32,824 nt of DNA from Candidatus Gottesmanbacteria bacterium (GCA_016218255.1 JACREN010000024.1:1-32824), one strand, 5' to 3'. Shown: positions 1 to 7,375, counted from the stretch's first letter. Program-made: numbers and translations. The notes: generated from the letters alone by a model not told the origin.

Positions 1-125
1 AGTTTATTGAGTCCTGATCCAAGCGTGAGGGCGACTTTGGGAGAGAAATTCTTGGAGCCGATTTTTTTATGGATATAGATGCAGGACAATGTAATTTGTC
101 TTAGATAGGTATCAGTATTTTTCAT
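1..125 (-). CDS. Purine nucleoside phosphorylase, N-terminal part (runs off the window)
   Basis: Only the first 41 codons are inside the window; the gene continues past base 1. The ATG lies one base after the stop codon of the IMP dehydrogenase-like gene, so it looks like the next gene of the same operon. The visible peptide ends in FSPKVALTLGSGLN (about residues 27-40). This matches the N-terminal phosphate-binding signature (F-x-P-x-x-x-x-x-LGSGL) of the trimeric purine nucleoside phosphorylase family. That family splits purine nucleosides with phosphate into the free base and ribose-1-phosphate. The role fits its neighbours, since the freed base would feed the phosphoribosyltransferases upstream. 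The call rests on one motif plus context. MTA phosphorylase is a related alternative that cannot be excluded. Confidence 0.62.
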   Translation of the reverse strand, partial: MKNTDTYLRQITLSCIYIHKKIGSKNFSPKVALTLGSGLNK

Positions 126-126
126 A

Positions 127-1803
127 TTAATGAGTGTCCTGCAGATACGCTGCTGTGCGCGATTTTTGCCACAGTGGAGAAGGGTCAAGATTTTGCATTG
201 CTGATATAATGTGCGGTCCGGCGTCGATTCCCAATACGATGGCGCCGAGATTTACTCGAGTCCATTGGTTGACTATTTTTTGGGTAGCTGATTCCTCCAA
301 GGGAACTAATATCTTAAACGCCTCTTCGCCTTCTGGAACGAATGGTATGCCGGTTGCATATGTTTTTCCACTTAAATATTTTGATGCTTGTGATGCTTCG
401 CCTCTATATGGTTTTAAAAATGTTCTTCCGTCGCGCGTTAAGAAGAAGATTCCGCCGGGATTTTCTATAACTCCTCCGAATTTACCGGAACCATTGACCG
501 CTGAAAAACCTGTCAATGCTGAAACAATCGGTTCATCGACTGCACCGCCCTCTCCTTTTAGCGGAATACCGAGTTTTCCGCGTAGTTTCCACGACAGGAG
601 TGCATTGGTTGGAATTAATTGAGAAAGAAGTGCGGTCGTGCATCTACCGCCCGATCCGACGCCGGAGTTCAGACAATCTGCCCCTGCGTATTCACACCCA
701 AGTGCTATGTCTATGCTGCTCACTTGTCCTGCTTCAATAATTGCATCAGGGTAATGCCGTCGTAATTCCCTGGTTGTTGTTATGATGTCTCCGCCAACGG
801 TATGAATATAAGGACGTAGCCATGTAATGCCGACTTCAGAAAGCAGCTCTGCTCTTTTTAATGCTTTATCCGGATTCACTTCTGTTACACCGATAGGACA
901 TTGCCGCCAATGAGAAACTATATACTTTTTTTCTTCTGGTGATCTTCCCGCAAGCAGGGGATCGTCTTCTGTCAGCCCATCCATAATAGCTTTTGCAAGC
1001 GCCGCTTGTTTATTAGGATCAGAATATATGCCAATTTCAGGAATACAGAACGGGACGAGCATTTTAGCCAGTGTTCTTCCCATAATCACCGATGCTGTAA
1101 TATCAGGCATCGCACCTGCTTGAATATAGCTGAAAGCTTTCCCTTTAATGAGTGTAAACGGTCCGGTAGCGAGTAATTCTGTCCTGTGAGATTGTCTCTT
1201 TGATTCAGTTTGTTGAATAGTTATTTCGACATCTTGTTGAATTTTTTGCAATTCTGACGATGCATTTATTGCATCATTGTCCGTTTCTCGTAGGATTTTT
1301 ATTTTATCTGCCAATTTTGTTAATTGTTCACCGCTGATTGTTCCATCAGTAAGATCGATTGCGTGGCCAAGATCGGCGAGTTGTAGTAAGCGTCTTTTTT
1401 CTGCTTCTGAATCGAGTACGCCTTCCATTTTTATTGGAGCGATGAAGCCTCTCGCTTCTAATGCCTGCATTGCATGAATTCGAGCAGGGTGGTTAGCGAG
1501 TCGTAAGTTAAACTCGCGTAATATGCGGGCCCCCTCAATATGTTCCTGTGGAAGAATTGCGACTCTCATGCCGTCAAAATTATCAAACGGGGTAAGTATT
1601 AATCCCTGATCTTCTTGTTGAATCAAAAATTCCGTGTCGATTGACGCCGGGATTTCGAGAGTGGATATCTGGTCGGTTATTGCCCGTGCTTCCTGTTCCC
1701 GTCTTTGTATCCAAGGGTGAATTTGTGTTTCGCTGTCCCGAACAAATTTCTTGAAATCTTCCACATACGGATTATCACGATAATCATAGATTTCAAGTGG
1801 CAT
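127..1803 (-). CDS. Divergent IMP dehydrogenase/GMP reductase-family protein
   Basis: This 558-aa protein is probably the enzyme that makes XMP from IMP for the adjacent GMP synthase. The C-terminal half (about 300-475) follows the IMPDH barrel. It has a strand-helix repeat ending in YPDAIIEAGQVSS, then the catalytic-loop signature GVGSGGRCTT with the expected cysteine at residue 388. A flap-like stretch NGSGKFGG (437-444) and the YRGEAS segment near 466 follow. The usual tandem CBS domains are not visible. A charged helical region (about 130-210) sits there instead, and the protein is about 70 aa longer than typical IMPDH. The usual D-T-A-H-G segment is degraded to Y-I-H-T-V-G-G. The start follows GGAG at good spacing inside the guaA end, four bases after the guaA stop. 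Family membership is fairly secure; the exact reaction (IMPDH, GMP reductase or other) is inferred from context. Confidence 0.75.
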   Translation of the reverse strand: MPLEIYDYRDNPYVEDFKKFVRDSETQIHPWIQRREQEARAITDQISTLEIPASIDTEFLIQQEDQGLILTPFDNFDGMRVAILPQEHIEGARILREFNLRLANHPARIHAMQALEARGFIAPIKMEGVLDSEAEKRRLLQLADLGHAIDLTDGTISGEQLTKLADKIKILRETDNDAINASSELQKIQQDVEITIQQTESKRQSHRTELLATGPFTLIKGKAFSYIQAGAMPDITASVIMGRTLAKMLVPFCIPEIGIYSDPNKQAALAKAIMDGLTEDDPLLAGRSPEEKKYIVSHWRQCPIGVTEVNPDKALKRAELLSEVGITWLRPYIHTVGGDIITTTRELRRHYPDAIIEAGQVSSIDIALGCEYAGADCLNSGVGSGGRCTTALLSQLIPTNALLSWKLRGKLGIPLKGEGGAVDEPIVSALTGFSAVNGSGKFGGVIENPGGIFFLTRDGRTFLKPYRGEASQASKYLSGKTYATGIPFVPEGEEAFKILVPLEESATQKIVNQWTRVNLGAIVLGIDAGPHIISAMQNLDPSPLWQKSRTAAYLQDTH

Positions 1804-1807
1804 AGTT

Positions 1808-3325
1808 TTACTCCCACTCCATCGTTGCCGGTGGCTTGGTGGTTATATCATAGACGACGCGGGAGACGTTAGGCACTTCATTGACGATGCGCGAGGACAT
1901 TTTTTCGAGTACCTCGTAGGGAATATGGGCCCAGCGGCTGGTCATGATGTCTCGGGATTCGAAGGCGCGAATACCGACGACTTCGGCAAACACGCGGCCG
2001 TCGCCTTTCACCGCTGTTGAAAATGCTCCGGTCATGACGGCGAAACATTGGAATACATTTTCGTATAATCCTGCGCATTTCATTTCTTCGAGTACGATAG
2101 TATCGGCGATTATGACTTGTGCAAGCCGTTTTTCCGTCACTTCTCCCCGGATGCGCACAGCATACCCGGGTCCGGGAAAGGGTTGTTGGTTTATGACATC
2201 CTCCGGCAATCCTGCAAGCTTGCCAAGTTCCCGTACTTCATCTTTATAGTATTCCCGCATGGGTTCCAGAAGTTGAAACGGTACGTTATCAGGTAAGCCG
2301 CCGACATTGTGATGGGATTTTATTTTGGATGCGTGTTTGCTGCCTTTGGACTCGATCACATCAGAAAAAATTGTACCCTGCGCCAGAAACGTGGCATCAG
2401 CATGCTTTTTGGCAATTTCATTGAATATGTCTATGTACAATTTACCGATAGCTTTGCGTTTTTCTTCCGGATCCGTTATTCCTTTGAGCGTATCGAGATA
2501 CCGTCTTTTTGCATCGATGATAATGAGATTTGCATGGATTAATTTTGTAAAAATATATTTTACCCGCCGGTCTGTCTCCGGACGCATGAGGCCGCTGTCG
2601 ACGTAGACTGGGATCAGGTTCTTGCCGATTGCTTTTCCTATCAAATATGCCGTGACGGTTGAGTCCACGCCGCCGGAAACGGCACAAATGACTTTTTTAT
2701 TTCCGACCGTATCCATAATTGACGCAATGATTTTTTTGGGATCCAGTGCAAGTGGATTGAGTGTCTCGCCACAGACGGCTTTAGCAAAATTTTTCAAGAG
2801 CACAAGGCCGTATTGTGTGTGATCCGCTTCCGGGTGAAATTGTATGCCATAGAGATTTTTATGCTTGTTAATAACAGCTGCGTATGCGACTTGTTTTGTG
2901 TGGCCGACCGCCATAAATCCTTTTGGCAATTTCGTGACTGTGTCTCCATGCGACATGATGGCGGTAAATTGCTTTTTGGGTAACGAAAATATTCCCGGTT
3001 GTGTATCGAATATAATGTCTTCCGGACCGAATTCCTTTTTTGAATGTTCGACGGTGCCGCCAAGCAGATATGCGATGAGTTGCCACCCGTAGCAAATTCC
3101 CAATACAGGTATCCCCAGAGTCAAGACGCGTGTATCGATCGATAGCGTGGCATCGTGGCTTATGTCGTTTGGTCCGCCGGAAAAAATTATTCCTTTTGGT
3201 TTTTGCGTTTTGATTGTAGATAGGGCATCCTCCGGATAGGCGTAGGCGACTTCCACCCCCAGCTGCCGGAGTCGTCGGCCGATCAGGTGTGCAGTCTGTG
3301 ATCCAAAATCGATGATGAGTATCAT
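1808..3325 (-). CDS. guaA: GMP synthase (glutamine-hydrolysing)
   Basis: This enzyme converts XMP to GMP using ATP and glutamine in the cytoplasm. The 505-aa length is normal for a single-chain GuaA. The N-terminal class I amidotransferase has its nucleophile at Cys78 (GICYGWQ) and the His164/Glu166 pair (FHPEADHT). The ATP-pyrophosphatase domain has its P-loop SGGVDS at 217-222. The C-terminal dimerisation domain ends in the family-typical TTKPPATMEWE. Its ATG overlaps the stop of the upstream phosphoribosyltransferase by 4 nt (ATGA), implying translational coupling. The IMPDH-like gene follows after 4 nt. All catalytic residues I can check are present. Confidence 0.97.
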   Translation of the reverse strand: MILIIDFGSQTAHLIGRRLRQLGVEVAYAYPEDALSTIKTQKPKGIIFSGGPNDISHDATLSIDTRVLTLGIPVLGICYGWQLIAYLLGGTVEHSKKEFGPEDIIFDTQPGIFSLPKKQFTAIMSHGDTVTKLPKGFMAVGHTKQVAYAAVINKHKNLYGIQFHPEADHTQYGLVLLKNFAKAVCGETLNPLALDPKKIIASIMDTVGNKKVICAVSGGVDSTVTAYLIGKAIGKNLIPVYVDSGLMRPETDRRVKYIFTKLIHANLIIIDAKRRYLDTLKGITDPEEKRKAIGKLYIDIFNEIAKKHADATFLAQGTIFSDVIESKGSKHASKIKSHHNVGGLPDNVPFQLLEPMREYYKDEVRELGKLAGLPEDVINQQPFPGPGYAVRIRGEVTEKRLAQVIIADTIVLEEMKCAGLYENVFQCFAVMTGAFSTAVKGDGRVFAEVVGIRAFESRDIMTSRWAHIPYEVLEKMSSRIVNEVPNVSRVVYDITTKPPATMEWE

Positions 3326-3942
3326 GGTATGGTTATCCTATCATGTTTTTCAATTTCCGTAACATGGATGCACGAAAAAACATTTACGCCGGTGGTTGCG
3401 ACATAATCCAGGCCCCCCTGGAATACTTTATCAAATAGTACTGCAAAGCCCACGACGGTGACCCCGCGTTTTTGTAAGCCGCTCACGATATGGTAACCGG
3501 TTTCTCCGGTCGCACACACATCATCGAGGATCAGTACTCGATCGCCTTTCTGGACAAATGATAGATTGATACCGGAAAATACCTGCATGGCGTCGTTGCT
3601 TGTGGTAAACGACCGGATTTCTTCGCGGTATACATCTTTCCAGGTGGTGGGGATATTTTGGTCTTTGCGGGAGGCATGGAGCCGGGTTGACCCGCCAAGT
3701 TCCAGGGCAACTGCAGTAGCCAGATAATTGCCGGAGTGGGGGATACCGTGGACGATGTCGATACGGTCGTTTTGAAAGTGTTGGGCAATGACGTCTGCCG
3801 CTGCTTGTAATACTTGGGGTTTCATGCGGAGGTTAAACGAGGAGATGGAAATATAGCCGCGGTCGGGATCAATGACTTTTGCATCACGCAAAAATTCGGT
3901 TTTGAGGAATTCGAGCGGTGGTTGGGGATTGTCAGCCGCCAT
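3322..3942 (-). CDS. Purine phosphoribosyltransferase, xanthine PRT-like
   Basis: This 206-aa type I phosphoribosyltransferase carries the PRPP loop VLILDDVCATGETG at residues 136-149. The stretch before it (RSFT...SGINLS...KGDRVLILDD) resembles the Bacillus Xpt family more than orotate or adenine PRTs. Xanthine PRT joins xanthine to PRPP to give XMP, the substrate of GuaA. GuaA is the next gene and overlaps this one by 4 nt. The start has no Shine-Dalgarno site; a -10 hexamer lies five bases upstream of the ATG, suggesting a leaderless message and that this gene heads the operon. Substrate choice is inferred from similarity and gene order; adenine or orotate specificity remains possible. Confidence 0.75.
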   Translation of the reverse strand: MAADNPQPPLEFLKTEFLRDAKVIDPDRGYISISSFNLRMKPQVLQAAADVIAQHFQNDRIDIVHGIPHSGNYLATAVALELGGSTRLHASRKDQNIPTTWKDVYREEIRSFTTSNDAMQVFSGINLSFVQKGDRVLILDDVCATGETGYHIVSGLQKRGVTVVGFAVLFDKVFQGGLDYVATTGVNVFSCIHVTEIEKHDRITIP

Positions 3943-3947
3943 ACACT

Positions 3948-3976
3948 ATCTTACTGCGGATTTTCGTTCATTGCAA
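3948..3976 (-). promoter_or_regulatory. Promoter of the purine salvage operon, probably leaderless
   Basis: On the minus strand, TTGCAA (3971-3976) is followed by a 17-nt spacer and TAAGAT (3948-3953). Only five bases separate this -10 from the ATG at 3942, so transcription should begin at or next to the start codon. It overlaps the 3' end of the unknown gene 3968-4465. Seen by eye only. Confidence 0.55.
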
Positions 3977-4465
3977 GCAGTCCTCGGGATGGGCTGAACA
4001 TCGATACAGAGGGATGAAAGGAACGGGTTTAATAGCCTGTATCCAATCCTGATCGGAAAAAAGTTTGTATTCTCCTTGGTGTTCGGTTGGTACCATTAAG
4101 GCGCCACAGCCGATGCCTCGGAGTTTCGTTCCGTATTGAGCGTATTGATGGTGAATAGTTTGTACGCTTATGGCCGCGGTTGGTACGGTTAAGCTCCAGG
4201 CAACAACAAATATATCGCCGGATGAAGCAATGTGATCATTTTGCGCAGCGAGTTCTTGTTGTATGATTTCAGTAACTAGTTGATCTTCTTCCGTACAATA
4301 GGGATCGGGAGGATGAAATATAATGTGGGACGATTTTAATCGTAGACCGCGGATGATTTCCTGAGCGACGCTATGCATTGCTATCTCTAGATCAAATGCA
4401 TTTTGCATGTACCATTGGATGTCTCGATCTCCGCGGTGAAATGAGTGTTCAGTTGTCTGAAGCAT
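3968..4465 (-). CDS. Hypothetical protein, 165 aa, paired with the 66-aa gene upstream
   Basis: I do not recognise this protein. It is soluble-looking, with no signal peptide or membrane segment. It has a mixed composition and four cysteines (two near residues 119 and 155, one at the C-terminus in HPEDCLQ, one at PYCTEED). Its ATG directly abuts the TAA of the preceding 66-aa gene (TAAATG), so the two are very likely co-translated. The pair sits between two purine phosphoribosyltransferases on the same strand, but nothing in the protein itself ties it to purines. A coding origin is supported by its length, the tight junction with its partner and the absence of a competing frame. Confidence 0.7.
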   Translation of the reverse strand: MLQTTEHSFHRGDRDIQWYMQNAFDLEIAMHSVAQEIIRGLRLKSSHIIFHPPDPYCTEEDQLVTEIIQQELAAQNDHIASSGDIFVVAWSLTVPTAAISVQTIHHQYAQYGTKLRGIGCGALMVPTEHQGEYKLFSDQDWIQAIKPVPFIPLYRCSAHPEDCLQ

Positions 4466-4666
4466 TTATGTGCCTCCAATTGTGGTTTCCTCAAGGACTT
4501 CCTGCTCCTCTTCTTCTGTTGCTTCAGATCCGGAAAGACGGGCAATTTCATCAACACCTGTTGTGCCTTGTCCATCTTTTCCAATTATCACTACTTTCCA
4601 TGCGGGTATTACCCCTTCTAAGGGAGCTGGATGTCCGGGATTTTGCATTTCTATGAATACAGGCAT
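4466..4666 (-). CDS. Small acidic hypothetical protein, 66 aa
   Basis: The longer frame opens at 4732, but the start chosen here is the internal ATG at 4666. It has an AAAGGA Shine-Dalgarno site six bases upstream and yields MPVFIEMQNPG at the N-terminus. The N-terminal half is neutral (GVIPAWKVVIIGKDGQGT). The C-terminal third is strongly acidic (SEATEEEEQEVLEETT) and the protein ends in Ile-Gly-Gly-Thr. I cannot assign a family. The small size, acidic tail and Gly-Gly near the end recall Pup-like modifiers, but no ligase, deamidase or proteasome gene is in the window, so this is only a resemblance. It abuts the 165-aa gene downstream. Confidence 0.62.
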   Translation of the reverse strand: MPVFIEMQNPGHPAPLEGVIPAWKVVIIGKDGQGTTGVDEIARLSGSEATEEEEQEVLEETTIGGT

Positions 4667-4686
4667 AGTTTTTCCTTTCTCGCCAC

Positions 4687-4711
4687 AAAAAAAGGGCGCG
4701 TGTTTAGCCCT
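4687..4711 (-). terminator. Possible terminator after the COG2236-type phosphoribosyltransferase
   Basis: On the minus strand, AGGGC (4711-4707) pairs with GCCCT (4697-4693) around a 9-nt loop, followed by seven T residues. It lies 36 nt beyond the stop of the gene at 4747-5325. The stem is short. It also lies just downstream of a candidate promoter at 4721-4750, so it could act as an attenuator instead. Confidence 0.4.
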
Positions 4712-4720
4712 ATTAGCATT

Positions 4721-4750
4721 CTTATATCCCACAAGAGGTCAGGTCGTCAA
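4721..4750 (-). promoter_or_regulatory. Candidate promoter for the 66-aa/165-aa gene pair
   Basis: On the minus strand, TTGACG (4750-4745) is followed by an 18-nt spacer and TATAAG (4726-4721). The predicted start near 4714 gives a leader of about 48 nt that contains the short hairpin at 4687-4711 and the AAAGGA ribosome site. Confidence 0.45.
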
Positions 4751-5325
4751 GAGGTATACCATTTTTTGGCAAAATTGATCTGTTCGGTGGTGTAATGGAG
4801 GCTTTGTAAAAATTGTTGAATGTTTGCGTCAGACTTCTGTTCTTTTTTCATACTCTGCATAATATTTTTTATCATTTCAATAGGCTCATAGGGGAACAAA
4901 ATCCAGGCGCTCGTCGTTTCGGCAAAATAATCCGGCTTATAGACGGCATGAGGTTTGTAGTACAGTGTCAGCGTTGTAACAGCTTTAGGCTGAAAGGTTT
5001 TGAGATAGTCTATGGCGCGGACCAACGTTTTACCAGTGTCCGATACGTCATCGACGAGCAGCACGTGTTTCCCGTCTATGGGAGTTGTGAGCGGTTTGGT
5101 AATTTTTACCTCACCCTGGGTCTGGATATCGGTGTAACTTTGGATGGTAAACGTGGATATGGTAATCGCAAGAAGATCCGTTAAAATGTGTCCAAGCGTG
5201 AGTCCGCCGCGGGAAATTGCAACAATCTCATCGATTTTGAGTTTATCTGTCAGGATGCGGTCTGCAAGTGTAGCCGCGAGATTATGATAGTCATTCCATG
5301 TAACCGGTAAGTAGTCAATCGTCAT
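4747..5325 (-). CDS. Purine phosphoribosyltransferase, COG2236/Hpt1-like
   Basis: This 192-aa protein has the type I PRT fold signatures. It carries an early SRGGLTLGHIL loop (38-48), the PRPP-binding motif HVLLVDDVSDTGKT (87-100), and a late W-I-L-F-P-Y-E-P segment typical of the Hpt1/COG2236 group. That group includes hypoxanthine/guanine/xanthine salvage enzymes. The C-terminal 45 residues form a charged helical extension beyond the core. It belongs to the same salvage theme as the downstream operon, but a probable terminator and a promoter lie in between. Its ATG has a -10 hexamer five bases upstream and no Shine-Dalgarno site, and its promoter overlaps that of the divergent cytidylate kinase-like gene. 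The precise base used is not determinable. Confidence 0.8.
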   Translation of the reverse strand: MTIDYLPVTWNDYHNLAATLADRILTDKLKIDEIVAISRGGLTLGHILTDLLAITISTFTIQSYTDIQTQGEVKITKPLTTPIDGKHVLLVDDVSDTGKTLVRAIDYLKTFQPKAVTTLTLYYKPHAVYKPDYFAETTSAWILFPYEPIEMIKNIMQSMKKEQKSDANIQQFLQSLHYTTEQINFAKKWYTS

Positions 5326-5358
5326 GCTTCAGTATATAATAATTTTATGATTGACCAA
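5312..5358. promoter_or_regulatory. Face-to-face divergent promoters with overlapping -10 hexamers
   Basis: Plus strand: TAGTCA (5312-5317), 17 nt, TATAAT (5335-5340), then six bases to the ATG at 5347. Minus strand: TTGGTC (5358-5353), 16 nt, TATACT (5336-5331), then five bases to the ATG at 5325. The two -10 boxes share two bases, only 21 bp separate the start codons, and each -35 lies in the other gene. Both messages would be leaderless, and polymerase could occupy only one side at a time. Confidence 0.6.
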
Positions 5359-5934
5359 AGTAAAGTATTGAAGTACAGCAGTATTGCGATCTCCGGAAGA
5401 CCCGGTGCGGGCAGATCCACACTGTTGAGTAATCTGCGGCCTATATTATCTCAACTTGGTTGGGAGACGTTTTCCGGTGGGGAGTGGGCGCGGCAGTTTG
5501 CTATTCAGGTAGGCAAGCACCGGCCGGATGACCCCAAACATCATAAAGCTACCGATTACGGTGATGAGATAGATCATAAAATAGATCTCGAGATGCGGCA
5601 GAAATTAAGCGATCCGAATGTCCATGTCGCCGTCGAATCCTGGATTGCCGGGTGGAATATGCGGGGGCTTCCGCACGTACTTAAAGTATTGCTCCAATGT
5701 GATGATGCACTCCGGATCGACCGCGTGGTGAACCGCGATAATCTTTCTGTAGAAGAAGCGAAGACGCATTTACAGGAGCGGGAAGAAACAAATTTAAAAA
5801 AATGGGAACGCATGTATGGGGTGACGGATTTTTGGGATCCGAAATATTATGATCTCGTCATTAACACCTATGCCCACGGCCCCAAAGAAACTCTGGATCT
5901 GGTGCTTCAGAAGTTGGGTTATATCACCGTATGA
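5347..5934 (+). CDS. Cytidylate kinase-like nucleoside monophosphate kinase (archaeal type)
   Basis: This 195-aa P-loop kinase most resembles archaeal-type CMP kinases, which phosphorylate CMP/dCMP with ATP. Visible features are the N-terminal P-loop SGRPGAGRST (16-25), a substrate-region SGGEWAR segment, and the VAVESWIAGW strand-turn. A helix with EAKTHLQEREE, then KKWERMYG, follows, and the C-terminal YDLVINT strand is characteristic of the group. Oddly, the invariant P-loop lysine is replaced by arginine (R23). Its stop overlaps the start of the next gene by 4 nt. Activity on CMP is inferred from family resemblance; another small-molecule kinase role is possible. Confidence 0.78.
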   Translation: MIDQSKVLKYSSIAISGRPGAGRSTLLSNLRPILSQLGWETFSGGEWARQFAIQVGKHRPDDPKHHKATDYGDEIDHKIDLEMRQKLSDPNVHVAVESWIAGWNMRGLPHVLKVLLQCDDALRIDRVVNRDNLSVEEAKTHLQEREETNLKKWERMYGVTDFWDPKYYDLVINTYAHGPKETLDLVLQKLGYITV

Positions 5935-6296
5935 TCAAGCAGTTGTACGCTGTGTGCTTGTTGGTTGATGATTTTGGGAAATCCTTTTCATTTTATAGAG
6001 ACATACTTGGATTGACCTTGAATTCCCAAGATACCGGGTATGCGGATTTTAAACTCGGCGATACGCTCTTGGCCATTTTCCAGAAAGATGATGCCACGAC
6101 AATGTTTCCAAAAGCTCACATGCACCGGGGCGGTAGTGCTGTATTGGCATTTCAGGTACAAGACGTGGAAAAATCCTGTGTGGAGTTGTGCGATAAAGGA
6201 GTGGTGATTTTTGAAGGTCCGAAGAGAATGCCATGGGGGCAATCCGTAGCGTACTTCAAAGATCCTGATGAAAATATCTGGGAGATAACGAAGTAA
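5931..6296 (+). CDS. VOC (glyoxalase/bleomycin-resistance fold) protein
   Basis: The 121-aa protein shows the paired beta-alpha-beta-beta-beta repeats of the VOC fold. The first repeat begins KQLYAVCLLVDD and has FYRDILGL; the second begins AVLAFQVQDVE and ends YFKDPDENIWEI. Such proteins act as metal-dependent lyases or dioxygenases, or as ligand-sequestering proteins. The terminal glutamate of IWEI is the usual metal-ligand position, but the substrate cannot be deduced. It overlaps the kinase gene by 4 nt and precedes the HD gene by 12 nt, so it is probably co-transcribed. Confidence 0.85.
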   Translation: MIKQLYAVCLLVDDFGKSFSFYRDILGLTLNSQDTGYADFKLGDTLLAIFQKDDATTMFPKAHMHRGGSAVLAFQVQDVEKSCVELCDKGVVIFEGPKRMPWGQSVAYFKDPDENIWEITK

Positions 6297-6308
6297 GTTG
6301 GTTCACTT

Positions 6309-6842
6309 ATGATTCCTACAAAAAAACAGGCACGTGCATTGTGGGACAAATATCAGTTACCCAATAAGAAGAGGATTCATTGTGCGCTGGTGACAGAGGT
6401 AGCGATGGGGCTGGCTGGACAAATTCACCAATTTACCAATAAACCAATAAATCAATTATTGCTTCAGGCTGCGGCACTTCTGCATGACATTGATAAAAAT
6501 GTGCCGAAACGCGCTGGGGAAAAGCATCCAGATACAGCGGTGAGAATTCTTCGGGAAGAGGGCATGGATGAAATTGCAGCTATCGTGAAGACCCATTCGC
6601 TTCATGCGATTCTTGATCCTGCTATTGCGCCGAAAACATGGGAAGAAAAAATTCTGTTTTTGGCAGATAAAATGGTGAAGTATGAAGTGATCGGCGTGGA
6701 TGAACGCTTTAAACTTTGGAGCGATGAACATTTGCCAGGCGATGCGCAAGCGATCCTTGACGCTGCCTACCCCAAAGTGAAGGCGCTTGAACATGAACTT
6801 TTGAAAATGATCAGGAAAAAGGAGTATACTCTAGCTATATGA
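6309..6842 (+). CDS. HD-domain hydrolase
   Basis: This 177-aa protein has the HD-superfamily metal motif, with a first histidine near residue 24 (RIHCALVTE), the HD pair at 59-60 (LLHDID) and a later histidine in KTHSLH. The superfamily includes nucleotidases and phosphodiesterases; the order and spacing suggest a small predicted hydrolase of the YqeK/HDIG-like type. The segment QFTNKPINQL (41-50) is encoded by the same CCAATTTACCAAT sequence that occurs in the intergenic repeat before the adenosyltransferase gene. This suggests an in-frame repeat insertion in a surface loop. The next gene overlaps its end by 4 nt. The substrate is unknown. Confidence 0.82.
   Translation: MIPTKKQARALWDKYQLPNKKRIHCALVTEVAMGLAGQIHQFTNKPINQLLLQAAALLHDIDKNVPKRAGEKHPDTAVRILREEGMDEIAAIVKTHSLHAILDPAIAPKTWEEKILFLADKMVKYEVIGVDERFKLWSDEHLPGDAQAILDAAYPKVKALEHELLKMIRKKEYTLAI
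6427..6456 (+). repeat. CCAAT-type repeat inside the HD gene
   Basis: ACCAATTTACCAAT (6427-6440) is identical to bases 10424-10437, and is followed by two looser CCAATAA/TCAATTA units. It is read in frame as a Gln/Asn-rich loop, so the repeat is tolerated within coding sequence. Confidence 0.55.
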
Positions 6843-7375
6843 AAAAAATAGCAGTTGTATTTGTTATATTGATAGGTGTTTTGATTTCTCCGGTTGGAAC
6901 TTTTGCAAAGGAAGTGACGGTTCAGACAACGAAGCCTGCGGTTCAATATCTGCTGCCGTATCCCGGTGTGTTACCGGATAATCCTCTTTATATACTTAAG
7001 ACTTTGCGTGACCGGATACTGGATGTACTCATTGTAGATCAGGCTAGGAAGGCAGAGTTTTACTTGTTGCAGGGGGATAAACGTCTGAATATGGGTATAT
7101 TTCTTGTCGCGCAGGAGAAAGGGGTACTCGCCGAACAGGTAGTTTCAAAAGGGGAGAAATACATGATTCAGGCGGTGAGTGCACTTGCTTCGGTGAAAGC
7201 AGGAGGTAAAGAGATTCCTGGGTATCTTATGGAAAAAATTGAACTATCACTTGCCAAACACGAGGAAGAGCTTCGGATGCTGATTGCAAAAGTAAACGAT
7301 CCAGTGAAAGCAGGCTTATCTGGGTCGCTGGATCAGGTGGTGATACTGCGGGGTGAAGTGAAAAAGCTTAAATAA
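6839..7375 (+). CDS. Exported DUF5667-type protein
   Basis: This 178-aa protein starts with a lysine-rich N-terminus and a hydrophobic core (about 4-20) ending near TFAKE, consistent with a signal peptide. The segment LPYPGVLPDNPLYILKTLRD (38-57) is the hallmark of DUF5667, a family common in Patescibacteria and some other bacteria. The remainder is a set of amphipathic helices (about 65-175) with alternating charge. The function is unknown; related proteins are thought to be extracytoplasmic helical proteins. It overlaps the HD gene by 4 nt and is the last gene before the nrd promoter region. No clear terminator is visible after it. Confidence 0.82.
   Translation: MKKIAVVFVILIGVLISPVGTFAKEVTVQTTKPAVQYLLPYPGVLPDNPLYILKTLRDRILDVLIVDQARKAEFYLLQGDKRLNMGIFLVAQEKGVLAEQVVSKGEKYMIQAVSALASVKAGGKEIPGYLMEKIELSLAKHEEELRMLIAKVNDPVKAGLSGSLDQVVILRGEVKKLK

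Noticed and set aside
134..622. Plus-strand open frame of 162 codons
   Set aside because: It is the complement of the IMPDH-like gene, has no family resemblance and no ribosome site; the minus-strand product carries a clear catalytic motif.
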